Part shown: one piece after another, positions 1 through 9,036 of the stretch | Layout of the letters: each line of letters begins with the position of its first letter | How positions within the stretch are numbered: position 1 is the stretch's first letter | Notes under the pieces: generated by a model | Told to the model about the DNA's origin: nothing | The model's database searches: none | What the model saw: the letters and a program-made list of their open reading frames with translations, nothing else | Origin: Isohypsibius dastychi | Taxonomy: Eukaryota > Tardigrada > Eutardigrada > Parachela > Isohypsibiidae | Direction of reading: 5' to 3' | Length of the DNA: 12,734 nt | NCBI GenBank assembly: GCA_034696485.1 | Contig: JAQIWT010001066.1 | Coordinates: 1 to 12,734, forward strand | Program-made: the position numbers and the translations under genes

Positions 1-38
1 AAACCCATTCAATAATATCCAAGTTAATTTCCTCTCAC

Positions 39-859
39 TCTGCCGACGAGAAGATGAGATTCTTTCACATTTGGAAGAAAGTCCGGGAATACACTCACAA
101 CATCGCATTCTGAGCAATAAAGAACACTTCCAACCCGAATCTTCAAAAATAATTAACGAACTCACTAACCTCTTGAACGCCCCACATAATAGCCAACGGT
201 CTTCGGGAAACCATCAATTCCTTGCGCGACACCAAATTCATCCTTGTTGCGAAATTTTCCCAAAACCGGCTACAAAAATAGGGGAATTGGAAACTGCGAG
301 AGATTCTAAATTTTTTCCTCACCGACGGCACTACTGGATCGATTGGACAGATGAGACCATCATCATCGAGATGGATATTGGGGATTCTTTTGGCGATGGT
401 CCGCGATATATTCCGCAGTAATTTTTTATTCCGCTCATATTTGAAAAGCAGCTGTTCTTCGTAGCCCAACTTCGCTAAGGGTGTCATCGTGGCTTCGAGA
501 ACATCTCGCTGGTTGTCGATGGTCAGTTGATGCCGCAATAACGGATCAGGTTTGAAGTGATTCCCAAGTGCAACAGAAATCCCAGAACGAGCTGATATCC
601 CGCGAAATAACGTCGGATTGCTGCTGGCCGGCGTCAAGAACAGTTCGTCTACCTGTTCTTCTGGATCGGCATCAGGGGCACTTGTACGTATCCTTGCATG
701 TTTCTGAATCTCCGATCTTTTCACATGAGTTTCACTCGCAGGCAACCTTGCAGATGTCGAGCTGTTCCGCGACCACAACAAAATAACATTCTGGAATATC
801 CGTGATTTCGAGCCTGATTTCATTGTATTTGTGTTCCGGATGAGACAATAGACCAACAT
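39..859 (-). CDS. TRMT2B: tRNA/rRNA (uracil-5-)-methyltransferase, TRMT2B-like, 5' part (C-terminus beyond window)
   Basis: Partial gene. Exons on the minus strand are 859-323, 269-170 and 109-39; introns 322-270 (53 nt) and 169-110 (60 nt) are GT-AG and phase-consistent. A third intron starts at 38 and runs off the window. The 236 residues present cover the N-terminal half of a TrmA/RlmD-type SAM-dependent enzyme that makes 5-methyluridine in RNA. Family marks seen: TPLAKLGYEEQ at residues 126-136, a CPIDPVVPSP segment across the first junction, KFRNK at 184-188, then PKTVGYYVG. These follow vertebrate TRMT2B (TPLWRLSYEEQ, YRNK, PKTVGFYLG). The SAM-binding fold and catalytic Cys are not in the window. 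No RRM like that of TRMT2A precedes the core. The basic, Ser-rich N-terminus could be a mitochondrial presequence, which favours the TRMT2B type (inference). The start at 859 is the first ATG after an in-frame TGA; ATG 823-821 is an alternative. Confidence 0.85.
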
Positions 860-1747
860 ATAATCAAATCAACATAATACCAACTTCTTATTAAATTTTC
901 ATACGGTTGGCACCAAAAAAACGACAAACCAAAATAGTCATTCAGCGATGGCTGGAGACACTGTATCATCATGAACCCTTGGATACTACACCCCTATTTT
1001 CGACGGTCTAAACCGCCTCGGTGAGGGTCAAAGGCTACACGGACAGCATTCACCCCAGAGATGTCATACCTGTGCATTTACCCTGGATCTCAACTGACCA
1101 ACAGAAAACGCTGAAACGGAAATGAAACTGAAAGGACACATTTTTTGTGAAACTCAGATCCCGGAAAATGCTCGTGAACAACCACCAAAATTTCTTGATT
1201 TTTTCCGTCTGAAAACGAAAGGAAAACGAAGAACTGTGAGCTACTGTTTATTCATGTACATTCCTTGGTAGACACAAGTTATCCAACCAAACTAATTCGT
1301 CCCGAACAGCTGGTTCTATTTACACAAGCGGCAACGAAAAAAAGACAAGAAGCCAAGGAGCAACGGGAAAGTTCAGTATTTTGGACTCGAAAAAAACAGA
1401 CAGTTAAGCAAGAGACGTTTCGTGTCGACAATATCTTTTTTGCGCTTGATTTTCAAGGACTTCAGCACGAACGCAGTTGTTGCCAAACAAGCCCCCGTGG
1501 CTCATATCTACACTGACAAAAAGAGAACCTGTTATCGACAGGCACAGCGTACATTTGTTTACAATTCACTGCGCCGATAAAAATGTAACAGAGCATCAAC
1601 AACACAGATAAAACCAGAAATCGAGGCCAGTTTCAATGATACGAAATCTGGTGCAGTTCTGCTTCGCCGTTGCACCATATGCCCGCTCAACTCACCTACA
1701 TAAATTGAAAGAAGTAATACACCAGTTCCAGTTGAGATCCGTGGCTA
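860..1747. other. intergenic stretch, no gene recognised
   Basis: This 888-nt stretch lies between the start of the TRMT2B-like gene and the stop codon of NUPR1. It should hold the methyltransferase promoter and the NUPR1 3' UTR. The only canonical AATAAA on the minus strand is at 1252-1247, about 500 nt past the NUPR1 stop. The one sizeable open frame (1265-1516, plus) starts with TTG and resembles nothing I know. The part from about 1105 to 1235 is rich in GAAA/GGAAAAC runs. No tRNA or snRNA shape was recognised. Confidence 0.5.
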
Positions 1748-2080
1748 TCATTTTGAAGGTCGGCGTTCCATTTGGTGGTTGTGCTCGGTATTTTGCAGCT
1801 GCAACCAACGAAACAAATCAGATAAATTAATGCAGAAAACTGGAGAGGCTAGCTTACCTTAGTCACTATCTTCCTCGTTTGTCCGCATGGATCAAATTTG
1901 TTAGTGTTCAGCTCTGCTTCCTAAAAACCAAAAAGGTCAACAAAATCAAACGATTTGAAATTCAGTCATGTCTGTGTTTCTCACCTTCTTGGACCTTTGC
2001 TTGCCGCTTTTTCCACTGAAAATGTATTTATCCTGGTCAAAGTTGAAGTGGTCGTACTGGTCGAAATGCGCTTCAGACAT
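1748..2080 (-). CDS. NUPR1: NUPR1/p8 family nuclear protein, 69 aa, three exons
   Basis: Exons on the minus strand are 2080-1985 (residues 1-32), 1920-1858 (33-53) and 1798-1748 (54-69 plus stop). Introns 1984-1921 (64 nt) and 1857-1799 (59 nt) are GT-AG and phase 0. Recognisable parts are MSEAHFDQYDHFNFDQDKY, the block FSGKSGKQRSKKEAELNTNK (residues 21-40), and DPCGQTRKIVTK followed by LQN. Vertebrate NUPR1 has the matching order: DxYxLA, GRKGRTKREAAANTNR, ERKLVTKLQN. Family members are small, basic, largely disordered, HMG-like chromatin-associated proteins induced by stress; they act in the nucleus with transcription factors. The basic stretch GKQRSKK fits the bipartite nuclear signal of the family. 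The ATG at 2080 is the natural start and matches the insect-type MSEAHFD N-terminus. Each exon is too short to stand out as an open frame, so the gene is easily missed. Confidence 0.9.
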
Positions 2081-2489
2081 GGTAAAATTGCTGATAAAGA
2101 GACAAAACTTGAGGACCGTTTCGAGAAATTGCTATGAATCGCAAGGAGGAATGCCGAGGGAGTGAAATGAAATGTGGCTGCCTGGCTTTTATATGACCAT
2201 AACAAACGCTACACCAGCGCCCCCTAGTGTCAGCACACAAATCAGCTGACTGTGTTGTCTGGCTGGGTCATTACCGGGAAACGACGAGCTGGAAGGACGC
2301 CAAGATATTAATCGACGATTCACTTAAAAACAATCATCGTCTGAATTGAAGTGTTCTCTGAAAGCTGAATCATCATCATCACCGTAGAGGGCATCTCTTG
2401 AGTGGATAGCGCGAAATAGTATGTCATGGACTTGATAATATAACAAAACAACCAATATCATGCTTGTTAAAAAACGCTTAAATTTGGAA
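2081..2489. other. intergenic region between NUPR1 start and BTB-BACK gene stop
   Basis: This 409-nt stretch holds the NUPR1 promoter and 5' UTR on its left and the 3' UTR of the BTB-BACK gene on its right. There is no canonical AATAAA on the minus strand, so the upstream gene must use a variant signal or end elsewhere. A short (CAT)n run lies near 2370-2382. No coding segment was recognised. Confidence 0.5.
2163..2193 (-). promoter_or_regulatory. core promoter of NUPR1 (TATA box and initiator)
   Basis: On the minus strand TATAAAAG lies at 2193-2186. An initiator-like TTTCACTCC has its A at 2163, exactly 30 nt from the first T of the TATA box, the usual metazoan spacing. The implied 5' UTR of about 83 nt has no upstream ATG. 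A TATA promoter suits an inducible gene such as NUPR1. Both motifs are seen; the start site itself is inferred. Confidence 0.6.
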
Positions 2490-4388
2490 TTATAAAATAG
2501 TGCTTGGTTTGTTTTCCAGTTTTAGTCCGGCCACATCGATTGCTCGAATGTGGAAAGTGAACTCCTCGCTTTCATTTGATCCGTCGTCTTTTCGTGAAAG
2601 GTCATGGCGCTGAGGTTTTGTCGGCTGGACCTGATCACTCTTTTTTCGTATTCCGCAAATCCTTCTTACGAATGGAGGTGGTAGTGGCTCTGCGTATGCA
2701 TTTTTGTCCCGAACTATGGTCTCCAACAGACTCGCGCTGTTATTACTCAAACTGGCAGAAGCTTCGTTGGTTCGGGTCAACCTCGATGTGGTTTGTCTTT
2801 CAGCGTCGACGTCCTCAAATGCGATATCATGCATACTCCGATGATGTCCGTTCTCTCGCCGTTTATCTCTAGATATGAGCAAGAATGCGATAAAAATTTT
2901 AAGAGAGCCAGTTTTATTAAAGATAAATTTTCCGCGAGCCGGATGGAAACAATCATTTTTGCAAAACAATAGCGATAACGACCTCAAATAAATATTCAGC
3001 TGATAAAACAAAGGCACTATTGGTAGAGCATTCTAGTTCAAGTTGTGTACACTAGACCTGGACCACAGCAACCGCAGAAATTGTACATTTGTAAGAGAAA
3101 ATGCAGTTCGTTAATTCGGGCCTACCTGTTGGGCTTCCGCTTCTTCAGAGGTGCAAACATATCTAGAAAACACTAAAATTATGGCCAATGATAACTTCAA
3201 CGTTAGAAGTGAGATATAACACCGTCTCACCGAAAATAGACATTCTGGACAAGTTACCAAATGATCGAGACAGTCGAGACTTGCTGGAGGAAAGGTTCGA
3301 TGCACTGAATGATTCCCTGCCGGAATCCGCCGAAATCGAAGGATAAGATAATAAAGTTTGTTCTGAAATTCAGAAAATATAACCAGTATACGATTTTCCA
3401 AAACTTTCGTGTTGATACTTTGTAAAACTCGGCGGTTTCTGCTCGAAAAACTTCCGAGGCCGGCGGTTCTTCCCAGCAAAAACAAAGAAATCGCCAGCTG
3501 CTCTTTCTCGGTAAAAACCCCGCTTTCAGTGATAATCGCCGTCAAATCGTCTCTCATAATAGATGCCAGCCGGAACTTGTGGATAAACGGTTCCATGACC
3601 TTTCTAACCCGAAGACCAGTCTTTTCCGAGCTCTCCGGACTGCTCTTCATCTCAATTTGTATTCTGGCCCACCGAAGGATCGACTGGAACATCTCACGTT
3701 CGGTCACTCCAGTAAAGACATCCAGATCCAACAAGCTGGAGAGGAAATTCGGCTTAACGTGGACAAACTGGGGGTCATTCTTTATATCGAATGTTCGCTG
3801 TTCCAATAAATGACAACAAATCGGGAACAGCTCCTTCAAATCCAAATCCAAAGCAGATTGATATGTCACTATAATCTGAGACGGTTCAATGCGTGGGGAG
3901 CTGAGTTGTTTGACGATAAACTCCTTGGAAAGGTCATATAGTGGGGATACTTGGAATTTTTTGGCGGCGAATACCAGACTGGTCAAGAGTGAAACTCTTG
4001 GTGGCGTAGATATCCGAGCTCTTCCGGTATAAATAAAACACATCACCATTCGAAATACTTCAACCGGGATATTTGGCTCAATCAGAACGATCTCTCGCGA
4101 ACTCTCTTTCCGCAGAAAATCGGCGAAAAAACCATTTCGAGTTGCGAGGATAAGGTGATGGGCGGAAACAGAATTCCCGCTGGAGGCTGCGGTTTCTTTC
4201 AACTGGAAGTCGATATCGAAATGTTCCTGAAATTTTGGCTCCACCAGAAGATCCATCATCCAACGCTGATACTCACCTTCTTGGCTTCCGGGGGACTGAG
4301 GGTTTTCGAAAACGAGATGCCCATCCTCCCCGAAGCTGAATTCAACATCTTCCGGTGACATGTGAGAAGCGGATTTTTTGCGAGCCAT
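2490..4388 (-). CDS. BTB-BACK domain protein with Ser-rich basic C-terminal tail, 505 aa
   Basis: Exons on the minus strand are 4388-3419, 3362-3231, 3162-3126 and 2868-2490; introns of 56, 68 and 257 nt are GT-AG and keep phase. Residues about 57-160 form a BTB/POZ domain: FDIDFQL, VSAHHLILATRNGFFADFL, then IPVEVFRMVMCFIYTGRARI. Residues about 170-300 form a BACK-like helical region, including REMFQSILRWARIQ and a C-terminal TEKEQLAISLFLLGR. BTB-BACK proteins are commonly CUL3 adaptors that recruit substrates (family knowledge). No Kelch repeats or PHR domain follow. Instead exon 2 encodes a Ser/Arg-rich stretch (SKSRLSRSFGNLSRMS), exon 3 a basic APLKKRKPNR, and exon 4 a charged tail. The basic cluster at residues 372-384 looks like a nuclear localisation signal. 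The start is the first ATG, giving MARKKSASHMS. The tail exons are less certain than the BTB-BACK part; the 257-nt last intron could hide a small exon. Confidence 0.75.
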
Positions 4389-4855
4389 ATCGAAAGAGCA
4401 GAAGACCTACAAAGAATGAATATCTTTGTCCCTACAAGAAACCGATACAGATTCACTGGGACATTAAAAAATTTATGATCCAAGCTTTGATAAGAAATAT
4501 GACCGTTACCGCACCTAAGAGTGATGGATCATCACGACCTGAGCCATTAAAATATTATTCATCGTCGAAAAGGTGAATTTATTTTTAGCGTCAAACGCGA
4601 TCTGTAAAACCAATTCAGATTCAAGTTTTTACCAAGAAAAACGTTTTTTAGACAAACACAACTCACAAACAAATAAACACAGATTCAGTTTCAAAATAAG
4701 CAACCAGAATCAACATAATCATGAAATTCATCTTCGCTGACTAGTTTCGAAAATCACAAAGGGTTTTCCTCCACGCCAGCGTCGAAGGCATCAAGTCATA
4801 ACAGAACGCCGTTACGGCGAAGTAATGTAATATAAGTCGCACTATATCGTGATTA
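4389..4855. other. intergenic region between BTB-BACK start and DCAF6 stop
   Basis: This 467-nt stretch is the DCAF6 3' UTR plus the BTB-BACK promoter side. A minus-strand AATAAA at 4583-4578 lies 273 nt past the DCAF6 stop and is a plausible polyadenylation signal. A 6-bp inverted repeat (CGCCGT / ACGGCG, one-base loop) sits at 4807-4819 in the presumed 3' UTR. No TATA box was recognised for the BTB-BACK gene. Confidence 0.5.
4578..4583 (-). terminator. putative polyadenylation signal of DCAF6
   Basis: AATAAA on the minus strand, 273 nt beyond the DCAF6 stop codon. It is the only canonical hexamer on that strand before the next gene. Cleavage position is not visible. Confidence 0.4.
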
Positions 4856-6989
4856 TCACTCATCTTCATCGCTTCCGGATTCCTCGTTTTCCCGTTCACC
4901 GGCCGCAGGTTCAACTCTGGCATTTGCGGCATTTCTAGCGTCCCGTTCTTGGCTACCTCGAGCCATCACACGCAATATTTGTACAACACATAAGGCAGGC
5001 ACTGAAAAAAAACCAGTTAAAGGTCACAATTCATCTCGTCACAATGTTACCAGAACTCATGAAAAACGGCAGTCGCAAGAAGAAATCCGGCTCACAAGCG
5101 TGCTTACCTGTAACGGTATCACGGGTTTCTTCAAGCATCTGGTTATTGATTTCTCCAATCGAACGAGCACTTTCCTCATCGAATTCCGCTTCTGGAGCAA
5201 TAGGTCGCCAGATTTTAACATCGTGATCAATTCCGCTGGTCGCCAGCTTGAATTCCCTTGGATGTGGGGCAATGCAGTTCACCTATCATAAAATAGCTTT
5301 GAATCGATTGGGGAAACGACCAGGAGAGATAAAGATCTTACAACATGCTTATCTCCTTCCATAACATTGACCAACTTTCCACTGCTCCGCTCCCAAATGA
5401 AAACTCTCCCGCAATCAGATCCACTCAGCACATACGAATCATCCCAAAAACAGCTTTCTTTGATCATGGTTCGGCTGCTCCGATGACCAGAATATTCCAG
5501 TATCGGCTTCAACGCGATTAAATCAACTGGAGCAGGCCGGCTTCTGTTCGCCGCATTCGATAGAAGATCTTCAATCGCGCTGTCGTTTCTTCCACCTTCT
5601 CCTGTGCGGTTAGCCGATGGGATCAGCGGTTGACGTGGTTGCTCTGGGACTTCTCTGTTTCCCATTTGACTTCTCATCCAAGTGGTCATGAGGTCGGATA
5701 TTTCCACCATGAAACGTGATGAACCAGATGTGGCTGCGGACGGACGCTGACCAGGACGAGATTCGGGACCTGTTTGAAAAAACATGGATTACTGGAGACC
5801 AACCTAGTCTAATTTTAACACACCAGTGTCAGTCCAGTCGCCTCGCAATCGCAGCCGCTTGACCGGCATGGATTCTGTCGGAAACCTGCAAGTAAATTCG
5901 TGAAAGGTCACGGTGAATTCATAATGAATTCCCCAAAGTTCATAGTAAGAAACTGCCCATATATCAAGTCGAATTAAAAATTAATATTCTAATCGCCAAT
6001 TAACATACAGTTCCTTCGGATCTTCCAGCTTTTTTGCGTTTCCTTCGCGCAGTTGATTATCCATGTGAAGGTCAAGTAGCTGAATTTTTTCACAAAGCAG
6101 GTTAGCGAGTATGCACGACCCAGTTGTATCATATTGAAGGCTGGTTATCCTCCGCGGCATATTTTTAGTCGTCTGGCAGCGGATTTTATTCACCGATGTT
6201 TTCATGTTTCGTCGGTCGTAAAATGTGATGGTAGAGTCCGCGCATCCGGCGGCAAATTCGTAGCGACGGGCAGGATTAAGAGCTATCGAAGAAACAGTCT
6301 TTTCCATGTTAACAAGAAGAGTGTGAGCGCAGGAAGATGAGCGGTCGCAGTCGGAAACTTGCTGACGGACATCAAATAAACGAACGGTGGAATCCTCGCT
6401 ACAGCTTATAAAACACGAAGAATCATCCAGCAGCGGCAAGACTTTATATGTCGTGCCTGTGTGACACCTAAAAATGCCAAAAAGCTCAGAATGCTAAGCG
6501 CGTACAAAAAAGTTGATTCACTTACCGATATAAAGTCTGCACAGTTGAGCCACCGGAAATCTGCGAATAAATGACGAGACCATCTCCGGATGCTGATACG
6601 ATCTGACTGGCATCTCCTCCGAAGAATTTAGCATTCAGAATATTGTTTGGGTGTTCCGTCTTGAAGCGATATGGTGCAGCTTCTGGTCTTGCTTGATCCC
6701 AGATAGCAATTGTCAAGTCATCGGAGCCAGATAACAAATGATTTCCAGAATAATCCCAATCAATCGAGTTCACGCATCCCGTGTGGATTTTTAGATTCTG
6801 GTCGATCTTGAGTCGTTGAATTAGTTCTTTCGACTTTCGAATTTCTCTGAAGAGTTGCTGGTGCTTCAAGACTCCGAATTCCTTCTGGAGAATAGCGGGG
6901 ATGTTTCCACATCGATTGTACGAAGGCCATTGATACGGATCTCGACGAGAAAGCTTTTTCTCTGGTGTCGTAGCGGTAAGCAATGTCAT
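4856..6989 (-). CDS. DCAF6: DDB1- and CUL4-associated factor 6 (NRIP/IQWD1) homologue, 577 aa
   Basis: Exons on the minus strand are 6989-6526, 6467-6009, 5885-5824, 5769-5342, 5282-5108 and 5001-4856; introns of 58, 123, 54, 59 and 106 nt are GT-AG with matching phase. Every junction restores human DCAF6-like sequence. WD40 blades seen are [10 protein letters not shown] with LLSGSDD (residues 69-98), a second ending [11 protein letters not shown] (to 142), [10 protein letters not shown] with [14 protein letters not shown] (156-189), [15 protein letters not shown] (227-241), then [10 protein letters not shown], and C-terminal blades [11 protein letters not shown] (from 423) and NCIAPHP...[10 protein letters not shown] (473-496). 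MLEETRDTV and an acidic ESGSDEDE end follow. The two D-x-R motifs (187-189, 239-241) are typical DDB1-binding marks. The protein should be a substrate receptor of CUL4-DDB1 and, as in vertebrates, a nuclear cofactor. It is shorter than human (860 aa): the long disordered insert and the IQ motif are missing. The start is the first ATG after an in-frame TAA. Confidence 0.92.
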
Positions 6990-7482
6990 TTTGCATGTAA
7001 TGTAGAATTAAACTCTTTTTCGAATTAACTCCAATACACTCCGATCCGCTGTCCTTTTCGATCCTTATCATTCCAAATCAAGCGTTGTTCGGTTCTGACA
7101 TCATTCGTAGGCTCATCATATCAAGGGCATCCAGCTGATCGACTCGCCTTGTGTTTTCGAAACGCAGCTTCACGCAGATGCAAACACGATATGACCAGCT
7201 GTCCAACCGTACTATTAACGAAAATTCTAGCTCCGAATAAGAATGGTATTCCTCGACATTTTACAAGATAACATTCCGCTAAAACAACAAGGAAGCAAAT
7301 CAAAACAATCCGAGGAATCTTCCAGGGGCGACGGCGGAACCCTCGGTCGAGAGGGTGTAAGAGCACCCCTTACCACAAATAGCGTATCTCATCAGCTGTC
7401 GTTTGTTTACTACTTTCTGCACTTCTCCTGGATTTTTCGGATTCTAATTTCTTTCCTCCTGCACAGAACGCTAACGCTCGGC
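6990..7482. promoter_or_regulatory. divergent intergenic region between DCAF6 and carbonyl reductase
   Basis: The two genes are read away from each other across 493 nt, so both promoters should lie here. Directly before the reductase ATG is an acceptor-like pyrimidine tract ending CACAG at 7466; with the donor-like GTAAGA at 7357 it would outline a 110-nt 5' UTR intron (inference). No TATA box was seen in either direction. The open frames here are not family-like. Confidence 0.4.
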
Positions 7483-9036
7483 ATGGCTGGATCTGCTGCC
7501 GCTCTGGTGATTTTCATTTTGTCAGGGATCTGTTCATGTCCAGCAATTCTGATGTTTCCTTTCAGGTCACCGGAGCCAACAAAGGTATTGGACTCCAGGT
7601 CATAAAAGAGTTATGCAAGAAATTCAGCGGAACCGTTTATCTGACCGGTAAGGCACCGAAAGTACGACGATATTATAACGTTTCTCTTATCTTATGCTCT
7701 TTGGGTTGCATGCAGCGCGAGATCCTGGGCGAGCTGCAGAAGCCGTGGCAAAACTTCAGAACGACGGCTTATCCCCTCAGTTTCTGCAAATGGATGTCAC
7801 TGATACCAAGAGTATCGATAATGTTCGGCAGCATCTGGCGGAAAAGCACGGTGGTCTTGATATACTGGTTAACAATGCTGGAATAATGCTTCACGTTGGT
7901 ATTCCATGGAAAACAAATCGACTCCGTAGTTGCAAGCTGACAAATGTTAATAATGTTTTTGCAGTCAAAATCCGCCGAAGAATTCATCCAGGAGACAGAG
8001 AAAACGATGGCGACGAATTTTTATGGAGTTTTGGATGTTTCGCTGCGTCTTTTCCCTTTATTACGACCACATGCACGGTATAGTCACACAGATTCGGCTT
8101 TGGTCATGATTGATTTTCTGCTATTCAGTCGTTTGAATTTCTCCTTTGATCAGGTTACTGTTTAAAGATTTAGTTATTCTTAATAGACTTGAACCAACTA
8201 CATGCTCAGAATGATCTCTGATCAGTTCAATACTTTCGCAGCTTTAAGCAGTTATCGTTTTTGTTCAGGGTCGTCAATGTATCAAGTACTCTCGGGACCT
8301 TGAAGCTTCTCAGGAACAAAGAAATCAACTCCAGGTTGATTTCGGATGACTTGACAGTAGCGGAGCTCAAAAAGATTATGCAGGATTATGTTTCGTATGT
8401 GTTATTTATTATCTGCTGTAAAGTTCCCCATTTCGTTTGATCAAACTTTCGTTGGCAGATCTGTCAAAAAAGGCGATTACAAAGAGAAAGGGTACCATGG
8501 ATTTCCGAAACAATACGGTGTAAGTTCTTCGGCTATTCCCGTTTTCGACGACTTCAAGTTGATGCATTGCTTGACTGGTTTAGTCTTATGTTATGTCAAA
8601 AATTGGAGTGACTGCGCTAACGCGTGTGCAGCAAAGATATGTGGATAAAGAACGACGCGGGGATGACATTGTGGTGAACGCGGTATGAATAATCTGATTA
8701 TTTAGAATATGTTGTTTTCCTTTTTGATGGCTGCTTTGTGAAATTGTGAGCGAAGCCATGGATATTACGGTTTGTTTTAACAGGCCCATCCCGGATACGT
8801 GGCTACCGGTAAGGTCATCCACAGTTTCTGAGCTGAATACTTACAGTATTGTTCTTCTATTGACAGATATGACAGAACATAAAGGTCCTTTGACGGTGGA
8901 ACAGGGCGCGGATACTCTGGTGTATTTGGCTTTACTGCCTCCTCAAGATGGAAATCAAAACGCTGATATCCCACGAGGAGAACTGGTGTCGAATCGTAAA
9001 ATTGTCAATTGGATTAACGAAAAGGTATTCTACTGA
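7483..9036 (+). CDS. CBR1: NADPH-dependent carbonyl reductase, CBR1/CBR3-like SDR, 292 aa
   Basis: Nine exons: 7483-7506, 7566-7647, 7716-7894, 7965-8077, 8269-8394, 8459-8519, 8584-8682, 8784-8808 and 8867-9036. Introns are GT-AG, mostly 58-70 nt, with two of 101 and 191 nt. The spliced protein is a classical short-chain dehydrogenase/reductase close to vertebrate carbonyl reductase (277 aa), a cytosolic monomer that reduces ketones and aldehydes with NADPH. Seen: cofactor motif TGANKGIG (residues 10-17), DVTD at 62-65, NNAG at 88-91, Asn113 in TMATNFYG, VVNVSS with Ser139, and the Tyr197-x3-Lys201 pair in SYVMSK. NAAHPGYVATDM covers the PG motif, and VYLALLPP matches the family C-terminus. 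The short first exon (MAGSAAAL) is needed because the nucleotide-binding motif begins right after intron 1. Intron 3 has a weak donor, GTTGGT, but restores exact family spacing. A three-residue insertion sits just before the catalytic Tyr. Confidence 0.93.

Noticed and set aside
1265-1516. Plus-strand open frame of 83 codons in the NUPR1 3' flank
   Set aside because: It starts with TTG, has no family resemblance and no supported splice structure.
1981-2205. Minus-strand open frame of 74 codons over NUPR1 exon 1
   Set aside because: It is in a different frame from the conserved NUPR1 reading and passes through its promoter and first exon.
2681-2719. Possible short intron in the last BTB-BACK exon starting GTAAGA
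   Set aside because: At about 39 nt it would be shorter than any other intron here, and the frame stays open across it.
2490-3017. Separate small gene at the end of the BTB-BACK locus
   Set aside because: Its first part has no support, and the acceptor at 2869 joins the rest in phase to the BTB-BACK exons.
3111-3418. Unspliced extension of the BTB-BACK frame to a stop at 3111, ending in a hydrophobic segment
   Set aside because: It reads through three GT-AG introns; splicing gives a phase-consistent Ser-rich and basic tail, so the apparent membrane segment is intron sequence.
4214-4263. Possible 50-nt intron starting GTGAGT inside BTB exon 1
   Set aside because: The donor is strong, but removing 50 nt shifts the frame and destroys the BTB domain; the retained reading supplies its first strand.
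4741-4932. Minus-strand open frame of 63 codons over the DCAF6 end
   Set aside because: Wrong frame; the spliced DCAF6 frame ends at 4856 with the acidic tail typical of the family.
7243-7605. Plus-strand open frame of 120 codons containing the reductase ATG
   Set aside because: It reads through intron 1 of the reductase; the cofactor motif appears only after splicing at 7507-7565.
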